Of a stretch of DNA of 64,000 nucleotides, positions 8,795-17,393 are shown piece by piece (within the stretch, counting starts at the first letter, position 1; every line of letters begins with the position of its first letter). Under the pieces are notes generated by a model. That model was given only the letters and a program-made list of their open reading frames with translations. It was not told the DNA's origin and ran no database searches. The stretch spans positions 1 through 64,000 of the forward strand of contig JBDVOJ010000010.1 in the NCBI GenBank assembly GCA_039969155.1, read 5' to 3'. This DNA comes from GCA-002733465 sp039969155. GTDB taxonomy: Bacteria > Pseudomonadota > Gammaproteobacteria > Enterobacterales > Kangiellaceae. A program made the position numbers and the translations under genes.

Positions 8795-10087
8795 TTAAAG
8801 CTTAGCAGCATTGGCCTTGCGACCATTAGCATATTTTAAATACTGCTCTGCTTGCCTTTTCCACTTCTTATATTTTTGTGCCTCTCTAAAAGAAGCAATT
8901 GAACGATTGTATTGCTTCATTTCTAAATAAGCAACACCTTTTCTAAAGTGTACTTTTCCAACATCCTTTAGTTTACCTTTAGACAGCGCTCTATCAAAAA
9001 CTTGAACTGCCTGTTTGTAGCGTTCACGGTCGGAAAGCAATTCAGCCTGCTTGACATCGTATTCTCCATCATCAGATTTCGCCGCTGAGCGCCCGTAAGC
9101 TTCAATAGCTTTATCTAACTCACTAGCAACGTGGAAATTGGATGCTATATTATTCCAGTTCTTATCTGTATCTTTTACGATTCCTTTCTCGATCCCTTCT
9201 TTAAGAATGCTTGCCGTTCTATAAGGAATATCACTGTAAGCAAAAATCGATGATAACTGCTTATAGTCATTCTCAGTTTCCATGTAACCCATAACATAGA
9301 ACATCTCCATGACTGCTAGAGCATCTTCAACCATATCCTGATTCATATACACTGAGGCAAGATTTCTCCAATAGCGTTTTTCGGTTGGAAAATCTAGTAT
9401 TAGTTGCCGGAGAATAGCAATAGTTCCAACATAATCCTTAAATTCGAAATGCCCATTTAGCAAAATACCATATGCACTTTTGTTAGGTTTTTTGGAATAT
9501 TTAGCAGCCCAGTAAGCGGGACAAATTGCTTCCCTAGCTTTACCTGAATCGAACAAAATAGCGGAATAAAGTAAATAAACATTATCGCTATGCTCATTGG
9601 AATTCCTAAGCCAACGTTTTAAATATTCTATTGATTTTTCTTTCATGTCATTGCTATAGAGCATAGACGCTACATTCTGAGTTAGATCTTGAATTTCTTT
9701 ATGTTGTAAATAGCCTTTCCCTAAATCTAGAGCTTGGCTAAAGTACTCTGTCGCCTCTACTGATTTACTTTGCTGTGCGTACGCTAACCCAATATATTTT
9801 GCGACAGAGGCTCGCACAAATTGATTTTTTGAGTCCATCATATTCTTGAACAAATCGATTGATTCAACATAGTTCTCTTCTGCAAGTTTTTCCAATGCTC
9901 GAGAGATCCTCTTATGAGCTCTTTCAGGAAATCCACTAATTGGTACTTTCGGGATCTTTAAGTTTGTATCAATAAGAGGCTTACAATCTTTAGTTAGTTT
10001 TGTGACAGGTACTGTAGGCGCGGCGCCAGCAGAAAACACACCCGCAATAGCAAGAACCGGAACACAAGTTAAAAATCTTATTTTCAT
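8795..10087 (-). CDS. TPR-repeat periplasmic protein of the DUF3450/TtpC-type TonB operon
   Basis: This 430-residue protein has a signal peptide (MKIRFLTCVPVLAIAGVFSAGAA) and tetratricopeptide-like helical repeats over the rest, such as ASVAKYIGLAYAQQSKSVEATEYFSQAL and KVHFRKGVAYLEMKQYNRSIASF. It is the last gene of the six-gene operon, 27 bp after tonB. A TPR protein in this position is a known component of TtpC-type TonB systems in Vibrio and Shewanella relatives. The expected role is periplasmic assembly or scaffolding for the TonB motor; this is family knowledge rather than something shown by the sequence. No catalytic motif is visible. Confidence 0.85.
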   Translation of the reverse strand: MKIRFLTCVPVLAIAGVFSAGAAPTVPVTKLTKDCKPLIDTNLKIPKVPISGFPERAHKRISRALEKLAEENYVESIDLFKNMMDSKNQFVRASVAKYIGLAYAQQSKSVEATEYFSQALDLGKGYLQHKEIQDLTQNVASMLYSNDMKEKSIEYLKRWLRNSNEHSDNVYLLYSAILFDSGKAREAICPAYWAAKYSKKPNKSAYGILLNGHFEFKDYVGTIAILRQLILDFPTEKRYWRNLASVYMNQDMVEDALAVMEMFYVMGYMETENDYKQLSSIFAYSDIPYRTASILKEGIEKGIVKDTDKNWNNIASNFHVASELDKAIEAYGRSAAKSDDGEYDVKQAELLSDRERYKQAVQVFDRALSKGKLKDVGKVHFRKGVAYLEMKQYNRSIASFREAQKYKKWKRQAEQYLKYANGRKANAAKL

Positions 10088-10114
10088 ATACTAATCTCTT
10101 CCAATTCAGTCTTA

Positions 10115-10738
10115 TTATTCTTTAGCCAAATTAAATTGCATCGTATAAACCATGTTGTGCTGCTCTACAGCCTTGCCGTCAACTACTTTCGGTTTAAACT
10201 TCCATTTATAAATAGCCCGTCGAGCATCTCGTTCGAACACTCGTCTTGGTTGAGCATCAACTAACTCTACATTTAGTGGAGTACCGTCAGGTGAAATAGT
10301 AAACTTGAATTTAACCCAGCCTTCGATTCCTTCCATAGCCGCTTTACGCGGATATCTTGGCTGAATAATAACCATAGGGATAGCTTCTCCATCTCCCATA
10401 TTTCCACCACCAGGAGGTCCTAAATAAAGACCGTTTCCGGCTATAGAAACATCGATTTTCTCCATATTTAGATTCATACTTTGAACCTTGGGTCGCTCAG
10501 CCTTTGCAACTCTCTGAGTTCTTGGAGGTGGAGGGTTTTTTGGTGGTTCTGGCTTTTTGGGGAGCTTTCTCTCCAAAAGGTTTATATCGTCGTCAGGCTC
10601 AACCATACTGATTTGAATAGTTACAGCTTTCTCTGATATCGGAGGTCTTACATCAGCTTTTACCAAGTAAGCCATAAGCACGAACAACCCAAAGGTTACG
10701 CCGCCACCAATTCCTAATCCGATTAAAATTCTTTGCAT
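10115..10738 (-). CDS. tonB: TonB-family energy transducer
   Basis: This 207-residue protein has one N-terminal membrane segment (IGLGIGGGVTFGLFVLMAYLV), a Pro/Lys-rich linker (KKPEPPKNPPPPRTQRVAK) and a C-terminal TonB domain with PRYPRKAAMEGIEGWVKFKF and the closing YKWKFKPKVVDGKAV element. It spans the periplasm and passes motor energy to outer-membrane receptors. It starts 1 bp after the exbD stop. Likely clients in this window are the two large receptors at 14511-17393 and 25771-28470. Confidence 0.93.
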   Translation of the reverse strand: MQRILIGLGIGGGVTFGLFVLMAYLVKADVRPPISEKAVTIQISMVEPDDDINLLERKLPKKPEPPKNPPPPRTQRVAKAERPKVQSMNLNMEKIDVSIAGNGLYLGPPGGGNMGDGEAIPMVIIQPRYPRKAAMEGIEGWVKFKFTISPDGTPLNVELVDAQPRRVFERDARRAIYKWKFKPKVVDGKAVEQHNMVYTMQFNLAKE

Positions 10739-10739
10739 A

Positions 10740-11141
10740 TTATAAGTCCGCCGCTACTGAAATATTCTTGACACCTGCCGCTTTAGCGGCGTCGAGAACT
10801 TTAATTAGGACACCTGCATCAGCTCGATTATCTGCTTGAACTACTACCGTACTTTCTGGGTTTTCAAGCAACATTTCTTCTAACCCCGCTTTTACAGCAT
10901 CTTTATCTACTTTATTTTTCAACATGTAGATATCGCCGTTGTGGTCAATTCCTATAAATATATTTGCTTTTGGTCTCTTTTCTGCAGTTTCTGCATTTGG
11001 CTTTTCTACAGAAATACCCGACTCCTTCACAAAGGAAGCGGTAACAATGAAGAAAATTAACATAATAAATACGATGTCTAGCATCGGAGTCATGTCAATT
11101 TGAGCTTCTTCCTGTTGTGACCCAGGTCTATTATTCGCCAT
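10740..11141 (-). CDS. exbD: ExbD/TolR-family biopolymer transport protein
   Basis: This 133-residue protein has one membrane helix preceded by IDMTPMLDIVFIMLIFFIVTA. The Asp in MLDIVF is the conserved protonatable residue of the ExbD/TolR motor. The periplasmic domain follows (VVVQADNRADAGVLIKVLDAAKAAG). It pairs with the ExbB-like protein encoded upstream. A 141-bp gap separates it from exbB, which is unusual within this otherwise tightly packed operon and holds a perfect hairpin. Confidence 0.94.
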   Translation of the reverse strand: MANNRPGSQQEEAQIDMTPMLDIVFIMLIFFIVTASFVKESGISVEKPNAETAEKRPKANIFIGIDHNGDIYMLKNKVDKDAVKAGLEEMLLENPESTVVVQADNRADAGVLIKVLDAAKAAGVKNISVAADL

Positions 11142-11238
11142 AGTGATTTGGTTCCAATTTGTCGGTTTCTAACTTCAAACTAGAGTTCAGTACAGAGCGA
11201 TTCAAACAACTACACAAGTCGCTTATTTAGCCTATACA

Positions 11239-11262
11239 CAAGGGGTTAAGCATAACCCCTTG
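11239..11262 (-). other. Intercistronic hairpin between exbB and exbD
   Basis: CAAGGGGTTA (11239-11248) and TAACCCCTTG (11253-11262) pair perfectly around a 4-nt loop. There is no U tract on either strand, so it resembles an mRNA-stabilising or processing hairpin more than a terminator. It sits 20 bp after the exbB stop, before exbD, so it could help keep more ExbB than ExbD. Confidence 0.6.
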
Positions 11263-11282
11263 ACTAGCTTCTTCTTCACCAA

Positions 11283-11807
11283 TTAATGGTGTGGCATATG
11301 ATCTGCGAGTTCTTGAGCTCTAACACTAGCTGAGTACTCTAATCTAGCACTAATAAATAGGCCTGATAGAGCCGCAACCATTCCAGCCATGGTCGGAATT
11401 GTCGCTTGCGAAATACCAGCAGCTAATAATCTAGCACTACCAGTACCAGCCAGAGCCATAAGCTCAAACACACCAACCATTCCGGTTACAGTTCCAAGTA
11501 ATCCTATCATTGGACAAATTGTCACAATTGTCTTGATTACAAGAAGGCCCGAGTTTAGCTTTTCTTTCATTTGTGAAATCCAAGCTTCTCTAATTCTGTG
11601 AGCTTTCCAAGATGTAGTGTCAGCTCTTGCATCCCACTGGGCAATCATCAAGCGTGCTTGCTTTGGATAGGTCTGCGAAAAAAACCACAACCTTTCAATG
11701 ATCAACGTCCACATAGCAATTAGAGCAATCGCAATAAACCAAAGTACATCGCCTCCAGTATCAATAAACTTGGAGACGGTTGCCATTAGTTCCTCGAGGA
11801 ATAGCAT
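11283..11807 (-). CDS. exbB: ExbB/TolQ/MotA-family proton channel protein
   Basis: This 174-residue protein has an N-terminal membrane helix (VLWFIAIALIAMWTLIIERLWFF) and two C-terminal helices that carry the family core: TIVTICPMIGLLGTVTGMVGVFELMA and ATIPTMAGMVAALSGLFISARLEY. It is the shorter ExbB of the operon and should pentamerise around an ExbD dimer to use the proton gradient. The start lies 3 bp after the stop of the larger ExbB-like gene. The family is certain; its pairing with this ExbD follows from order. Confidence 0.92.
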   Translation of the reverse strand: MLFLEELMATVSKFIDTGGDVLWFIAIALIAMWTLIIERLWFFSQTYPKQARLMIAQWDARADTTSWKAHRIREAWISQMKEKLNSGLLVIKTIVTICPMIGLLGTVTGMVGVFELMALAGTGSARLLAAGISQATIPTMAGMVAALSGLFISARLEYSASVRAQELADHMPHH

Positions 11808-11810
11808 AAA

Positions 11811-13205
11811 TTATGCTCCCGCTTCTTCTTCATGCTGTGCTATTAAACCAGTACTTTGCTCTTCAAGCATATGATTTAAGCCTTTAGCAATTCCTGAAAC
11901 TACACTATGAAGCAGTATTAAAGGTAATGCAGCTACGATACCTAATACTGTAGTAATCAATGCTGACGAAATACCGCCTGCCATAACTTTAGGGTCACCA
12001 GCACCGTAAAGAGTAATACTTTGGAAAGTTTCAATCATACCGGTTACAGTACCTAACAGACCCATTAGCGGTGCTACGGCTGCAAATACTTTAATAATGG
12101 TAATTCCACGTTCGATTCTTGGCGTTTCTTTTAAAACAGCTTCATCTAGTTTTAGCTCTAGATTTTCGGTGTCATCATCTTTGTTAGCAAGATAGACAGC
12201 CATGATCCTTCCTAGAGGGTTGTTTCCAGGCGTACTTGATTTAGCTTGTGCACGCATTTTGCCTCGAAGAGTTAGAAGTGTGAATAGACGCTCGATTACG
12301 ATCAGTAAACCAATACCTAATACCACAAAGATCGAATAACCAACCACACCCGCATATTTTTCTACACGGTCAGGCCATGATTCTCTTTGAACTTCAATAG
12401 TAAGGATACTTCCTCTTGATGGGTCGATAGCTAAACGTTCAACTCCAGAAGTCGTTGCCTGATACGGTTCGATAGTGTCAACAAACGCACCTTTAGGCTG
12501 GCTCAATAGTTGGTTGATATCTTGCTCTTCAGCATTAAAAACCAAGTACTCCCCGTTAGAAACAAGATTGAAACCACCAATACGGTCGATTGTTCTTTCT
12601 TCCTTTCTACCGTCTCTATTAACGATTTCAGTAGTAAACTTAACAATCTTAGACTGTTCAGTCATTTCAGTTTGAATTTCAACCCACAAACGTCTAATTT
12701 CTGGGATTTCCGGGAATACCTTAGCTTGCGCTAAAGTTTCTAGGAATTCATGACGTCCAGGGTATTGAGCTGTTACGATTGAGCGTCTAAAACGTGCAGC
12801 TGAATCACCTGCAACTTGTCTAACAACCCCAATCATTTCACCTAAAGAACCAGCTTTAAGTAATTTTGCTTCTTCCAGCTCAGCAAGTTTTTTCTCATTG
12901 GCTTCATATTGAGCTTTCAATCTAGCAGTTCGATCTTCTTCTCTTTTTTGTTCAGCTTTAGCCGCATTAAGAAGGCCACGTTGCTTATCTCTTTCTTTTC
13001 TAAAGTTGGCGATACGCGTCGCATTTACTTTCGATTGGCGAATCTTATCTTGTTTTACTAGTTGTAAAAGCTCTGCAAGAGTATCTGCTGCTGGTGTTTC
13101 AACTGCTCCAGTATCCTTTGCAGGTTTAGACGCTTCAGCGGCGTTTACACCGGTCGTAGAGGCTGCAACAAATAGTAATGTCGCGAAAATATTTCTAATT
13201 GTCAT
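11811..13205 (-). CDS. TtpC-like protein: coiled-coil periplasmic region fused to MotA/TolQ/ExbB domain
   Basis: This 464-residue protein has a signal-like N-terminus (MTIRNIFATLLFVAASTTGVNAA), then a Lys/Glu-rich coiled coil (~residues 45-115), a periplasmic domain, a membrane helix near residue 285 (VVGYSIFVVLGIGLLIVIERLF) and a C-terminal ExbB-type channel domain (VFAAVAPLMGLLGTVTGMIETFQ). This layout matches TtpC of the Vibrio TonB2-type systems, needed with a second ExbB and ExbD. Its ATG overlaps the upstream stop by one base (TAATG), so translation is coupled with the DUF3450 gene. Confidence 0.88.
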   Translation of the reverse strand: MTIRNIFATLLFVAASTTGVNAAEASKPAKDTGAVETPAADTLAELLQLVKQDKIRQSKVNATRIANFRKERDKQRGLLNAAKAEQKREEDRTARLKAQYEANEKKLAELEEAKLLKAGSLGEMIGVVRQVAGDSAARFRRSIVTAQYPGRHEFLETLAQAKVFPEIPEIRRLWVEIQTEMTEQSKIVKFTTEIVNRDGRKEERTIDRIGGFNLVSNGEYLVFNAEEQDINQLLSQPKGAFVDTIEPYQATTSGVERLAIDPSRGSILTIEVQRESWPDRVEKYAGVVGYSIFVVLGIGLLIVIERLFTLLTLRGKMRAQAKSSTPGNNPLGRIMAVYLANKDDDTENLELKLDEAVLKETPRIERGITIIKVFAAVAPLMGLLGTVTGMIETFQSITLYGAGDPKVMAGGISSALITTVLGIVAALPLILLHSVVSGIAKGLNHMLEEQSTGLIAQHEEEAGA

Positions 13206-13990
13206 TATTCTGCCCTCTTAGCTGCAGGGATTGGGAGTTCGATTAAGTTCATTGTTGCTTGCTTATTCGCCATTTTGATACCTTGTTCAATACTTCTTAT
13301 ATAGCCATCATCTAAAGGCTCAAATCGCTTATTTTCAATGTTCCAGAAGCCCGCTGATTTACCATCTAATGTTAAGTAAACTAGAGCAACACGGCCAACT
13401 TGTAAGAACTCAACCTGAACTTCTTCCGCACCGTCCATAATCTTGCCTTGGTATGCATCGATACTCTCGCCGTAGCCAATTTCAGCTTGGTATGCTTCTA
13501 AAATTTTTCGATACTTTTCTGAGTTAGGAATATCCGCACGAATCATGTATGTTTTTAGCTTCTCGACTCTTTCCATTCGTGTATCTTTCTTGAATGGAAT
13601 GTCAATTTGGATGAACTTATCAATAGATGCAATCATCTCATTCATAAGTGGGATAGCACCACGTTCAGTTGCATCAATGGTTTCCATTTCTCTTTCGATA
13701 GTCGCCATTTCCTGTTCTTGAGAATTAATTAGTAATTCAAGCTGGTTGTTATAAATTCTCAAGCTATCAATCAACTGTAAAGTTGCTTTGTAGTCTGAAT
13801 TTAAGTCAATCGCTTGATCGGCAAATCGGTCAACTCGCTTCTGGGCAGCCCGAGAATCTTTGTTTATTTGCTTTTCAATCGCAACTGATTGGTCATAAGG
13901 TCCTGCTGCAAAAGCATTCCCTGCCATGAATAAAGCTGTCAGTGCAATCACCGATGCTCTAAATAGGTTGTTTTTATTGCTACTATGCAT
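13205..13990 (-). CDS. DUF3450 periplasmic coiled-coil protein, first gene of the TonB operon
   Basis: This 261-residue protein has a clear signal peptide ending in NAFAAG, then a heptad-like helical region (~residues 35-115, LINSQEQEMATIEREMETIDA) and the DUF3450 ending (GEEVQVEFLQVGRVALVYLTLDG region and SAGFWN). DUF3450 genes usually lead TtpC-ExbB-ExbD-TonB-TPR operons, as here. The biochemical role is not established. AGGAAG stands five bases before the ATG. A possible structured leader lies 40-131 bases upstream. Confidence 0.85.
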   Translation of the reverse strand: MHSSNKNNLFRASVIALTALFMAGNAFAAGPYDQSVAIEKQINKDSRAAQKRVDRFADQAIDLNSDYKATLQLIDSLRIYNNQLELLINSQEQEMATIEREMETIDATERGAIPLMNEMIASIDKFIQIDIPFKKDTRMERVEKLKTYMIRADIPNSEKYRKILEAYQAEIGYGESIDAYQGKIMDGAEEVQVEFLQVGRVALVYLTLDGKSAGFWNIENKRFEPLDDGYIRSIEQGIKMANKQATMNLIELPIPAAKRAE

Positions 13991-14450
13991 GTGGCTTCCT
14001 AATCGTTATTTTTAGGGTTGAAATGAATTTGGTCCGGTTGGTTTCACACTAAGTCAATTGTCAGGTGAAATCTCCAACCTTTTGATATTAAAGGTTAAAG
14101 TTTTCTCTTTCGGTCGGACCAGTTAGTGTAAATATTTAACCAACGATTACTCTCAGATTTATTAATTATTGTCTACCTGATTCAGTAATATTCTTAACAT
14201 AAGCGCCTGTTAATAAGTAATCAAGCGCATTGTGCCGACTATAAACACAAATAAAGATTGAGTCAAACGATCTGATTAAACATTCAACCTATTTAAGTTC
14301 ATTTAACCGCTGAATCTCATCTACTCAACGTAGGGTTAAATATTGACCAACATGCGAATTAAAAACACGTTCTCAAAACAAACTACTAACGAATCTGTTG
14401 ATTATGACTTCCTGAACCGCTAACACAACTGTAGCAACTATGTTACGGTG
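13991..14450. other. Upstream region of the TonB operon
   Basis: AT-rich region that must hold the promoter for the minus-strand operon. The only structure seen is the multi-stem element at 14030-14121. No convincing -35/-10 pair or iron-regulator box was found by eye, and no gene. Confidence 0.5.
14030..14121 (-). promoter_or_regulatory. Candidate structured mRNA leader with alternative stems
   Basis: Closing stem: TGGTCCG (14030-14036) with CGGACCA (14115-14121). Inside, GTTGGTTTCAC (14037-14047) pairs with GTGAAA (14065-14070) plus CCAAC (14074-14078). AACCTTT (14076-14082) pairs with AAAGGTT (14090-14096). The last two stems share bases 14076-14078, so they exclude each other. It lies 40-131 bases before the DUF3450 start codon, where a regulatory leader could sit. 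The pairing is seen; switching and transcription through it are inferred. Confidence 0.35.
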
Positions 14451-14455
14451 CGTCA

Positions 14456-14490
14456 ATAGAAAAGCCAGTTAACTTTCGTTAACTGGCTTT
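14456..14490 (-). terminator. Rho-independent terminator of the first TonB-dependent receptor gene
   Basis: AAAGCCAGTTAAC (14461-14473) and GTTAACTGGCTTT (14478-14490) form a perfect 13-bp stem; on the minus strand the loop is GAAA and TTTTCTATT follows. It stands 20 bp after the receptor stop and insulates the TonB operon from the receptor gene. Confidence 0.9.
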
Positions 14491-14510
14491 GGAGACTACT
14501 TTTAGATCAA

Positions 14511-17393
14511 TTACCTTCCTAAAGAATAATCAAATTGAAGACTGTACTCTCTGCCATAAGCATCGTACTGACCCGTAAAATAGTATGGATAACTATTAAA
14601 TGTTGGATCTACTTGAGGGCTCTTATTTCTTAAATCCTTCACAAATAACCCTACTCGCAAATCGTCAGAAACTTGATATGCAACCGACATATTGTAGCTG
14701 AATTGTATACAACATCTCTCAGTTTCAGCCCAATTAGGAACAGAACCGGATCGACGCCCATAAAGCGTTGTACTCCAGTCACCGATGCGCCAGTTCAAAG
14801 AGGCAGTGAATGCACTTCTTAGATTAAATACTTGCATATTGTCTCTTAGGTTTCTAACATCATCGCCTTCAAACTGTTGGTCTTGATCTTTGACTACATG
14901 ATTATATTCAGCATGTAAGAAGAACTGCCCCAGATCTTGAAGCTCGAAACGATAGTCCAATTGTGCATCGTAACCAGCCGTTTCTCTTAGCGCAGCGTTT
15001 ATAGGACCAGTCGTCACTGAGGTAATCAACTCTGAAGTTGGAGTGACATTGGAACCATTTCTCGTAATCAAAGAAAACGCGTTTTGACATTCCGCAGAAT
15101 TACTATCGAAAGTCTCTGTACCAGCAAAGTTTTCACCTAATCTACAATTAGCTTCTAACTCCAACAAACTTGAAATGCTTTGGTCGCGAACTACATTCCT
15201 CATTTCAATGTGGTAATAATCAAGAGTAAAACTCATATCTTCTGTTACATCGAAAACAAATCCTATTGTTGTTGAATCTCCCTCTTCTTCTTCCAAGAAA
15301 GTAGAACCTTGTCTAGCACCACCAATTCCGTATGAACCAGGGATACCAGCGCCGCCGCCTAGTCCGATATTTAAAGTACAGCTATTGAAATCTGCACCTG
15401 TGGGTGTGGTTATTTCGGCAAGCTGCTGTACCCGACATAAATATTGATCCGTGGCACTAGTAAAGAATCCACTAGGATCAGCATATACAAAATGCATATC
15501 TGGCGCTCTAAAACTAGACGAACGAGTTGTTCTTACAAGTAGGCTATCAGTCGGCCGGTACTCTAGACCAACGTTATAGGTAACCGCATCGTCTACATTG
15601 GTGGCATCATCATACTTATCCCAACGAGCAGCAACGTTAGCAGTCAAATCTGACGACAGTGGAATCATAGTTTCTACACCTAAAGCGAAGCGGTCTCTCT
15701 CACCTCCTCCTCCAGTTCCGGTGTACCCAAACCATTCTCGGTTAATCAGCTTTGGATCTAACTCAATAGAATATTCTTGACTTGCAGCTTCTAATACAAC
15801 AGCAAGTCCAGCAGACCCTGCAGGCATATCCCACAAATCTTCGTTTGTAAATACTAGCGTAGAAGTGACATTCTGAGAGTCCGCATTTGTGGTATCGATA
15901 CCACTGATGGAAGCGTACTCTTCATGCGTTAGTTGTCTATATAAATTTGAACTAGGGGCATTATGGATATTCCACACACCAAAGCCAAAATCAACAGTCC
16001 CTGTAACCGGCCCTAAGAAAAATAAGTCTGCAGACTCTTTGTCTATCAACCTGCGTTGCCTTTTCAAGTCATATTTGGACATACTTAAAGAGAACTCGTA
16101 GTCAAATCCACCAAAAAACTCCCCTCGAGCACCAATTGTTGCATCTATAGACGTCTCAAAAGAGTGATTATTGTTATCAGCAACTTCCTCAGTAGTAAAT
16201 ATTCGCTGCCATAGTTCAGTTTGCCCGCCGATTCCAAACCAGTCAGTATTCGCAGAGTTTACAAAATATCGTCCAAGGTCATTGGTTTCAAGACCTCCTT
16301 CGTATTGCCAAAAGTTAGTACCGACATCCCACTCAACTTCATTGTCGGTTACTATCAAAGTCGTAAATAATTCATGAGAGTTGCCTAACTGATACGTACC
16401 ATTTACATACGCAGAAATATTATTTTTGGCGTTCCGAATACTGTTAAAACCTATATCATTAGCAGTTCCGCAATAATTTCCAGCTCCAGGTCTAAATGAA
16501 TACTCCAAGCTTTCGCCTGCAAGATTACTTAGCGGAGCACAAGTTGCTTCACCGGGATCGACATATGAACCAGGAACACCATCACCATTAAAGGGGTCGA
16601 GTATTAAGAATGAACGACTGTTGACAACATCTCTTACTCCGTTAATAACATCGGGGTTATCATTAAAAGAGTCCATAAATTCTCTTTCATAAGCCATGAT
16701 TGGCTCTCGATTAAAGTACTCCAGACCGTAAATCAAATCCAAGTTATCATCTTGAATTCCACCTGAAAACTGTAATCTGTAACTCTCGCCACCACCATCA
16801 TGAGTGTCTCCGAGTCTGACGGTCGCTAACATTCCTTCCATACTATCTTTAAGAATGATATTTACTACCCCAGCAACAGCATCGGAACCATATATTGCAG
16901 AAGCTCCAGATGAAAGTATCTCAATACGATCTATCATAATTGATGGAATGTTAGCGACATTACGAATGTTACTTTGGCCGTTATACGGTAGCGGATAGTC
17001 TGAAATTCTTCTGCCATTTACTAGTGTCAGTGTACGTCCAGGCCCGACAGCTCTTAGGTTTAATGAGTCGGCACCTTGCGTAAATGTCCCTCCATCTTGC
17101 GCCCCTTGATTAGAGCCATTTACGACGGTTAACGATTTTAAAGCTTCAAAAGCTGTTGTGAAGCCATTCGCTTCAATATCTTCTGCAGTCAGCACCGTAA
17201 TGGGAGCTGCACCTTCAACGTCGTTTCGTTTTAAGCGCGAACCCGTAACGACAATTCTATTATCTTCACCATTAGCTTCTTCCTCCTCCTGAGCGAAAAG
17301 GCTTGGCACCGAAAGAGTCGATATAGCAGTGGACATTATAAGTGCAGACTTAATTGCGAGTGCAATCGGGCTGCGTTTAGATTTATTTTTCAA
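14511..17393 (-). CDS. TonB-dependent outer-membrane receptor
   Basis: This 960-residue protein has a signal peptide cleaved after SLFAQ, then a TonB-box-like segment (EDNRIVVTGSRLKR), a plug domain (ITVLTAEDIEANGF to VAGVVNIILK) and a long beta-barrel ending SLQFDYSLGR. The TTG at 17393 is preferred: GGGGAGA stands seven bases upstream and the second receptor gene uses the same TTG layout. An in-frame start at 17432 adds 13 residues before the signal peptide. A perfect 18-bp palindrome lies 167 bp upstream. The plug and barrel type resembles receptors for glycans or peptides in marine gammaproteobacteria. The ligand is unknown. The neighbouring TonB operon is the obvious energy source. Confidence 0.93.
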   Translation of the reverse strand: MKNKSKRSPIALAIKSALIMSTAISTLSVPSLFAQEEEEANGEDNRIVVTGSRLKRNDVEGAAPITVLTAEDIEANGFTTAFEALKSLTVVNGSNQGAQDGGTFTQGADSLNLRAVGPGRTLTLVNGRRISDYPLPYNGQSNIRNVANIPSIMIDRIEILSSGASAIYGSDAVAGVVNIILKDSMEGMLATVRLGDTHDGGGESYRLQFSGGIQDDNLDLIYGLEYFNREPIMAYEREFMDSFNDNPDVINGVRDVVNSRSFLILDPFNGDGVPGSYVDPGEATCAPLSNLAGESLEYSFRPGAGNYCGTANDIGFNSIRNAKNNISAYVNGTYQLGNSHELFTTLIVTDNEVEWDVGTNFWQYEGGLETNDLGRYFVNSANTDWFGIGGQTELWQRIFTTEEVADNNNHSFETSIDATIGARGEFFGGFDYEFSLSMSKYDLKRQRRLIDKESADLFFLGPVTGTVDFGFGVWNIHNAPSSNLYRQLTHEEYASISGIDTTNADSQNVTSTLVFTNEDLWDMPAGSAGLAVVLEAASQEYSIELDPKLINREWFGYTGTGGGGERDRFALGVETMIPLSSDLTANVAARWDKYDDATNVDDAVTYNVGLEYRPTDSLLVRTTRSSSFRAPDMHFVYADPSGFFTSATDQYLCRVQQLAEITTPTGADFNSCTLNIGLGGGAGIPGSYGIGGARQGSTFLEEEEGDSTTIGFVFDVTEDMSFTLDYYHIEMRNVVRDQSISSLLELEANCRLGENFAGTETFDSNSAECQNAFSLITRNGSNVTPTSELITSVTTGPINAALRETAGYDAQLDYRFELQDLGQFFLHAEYNHVVKDQDQQFEGDDVRNLRDNMQVFNLRSAFTASLNWRIGDWSTTLYGRRSGSVPNWAETERCCIQFSYNMSVAYQVSDDLRVGLFVKDLRNKSPQVDPTFNSYPYYFTGQYDAYGREYSLQFDYSLGR

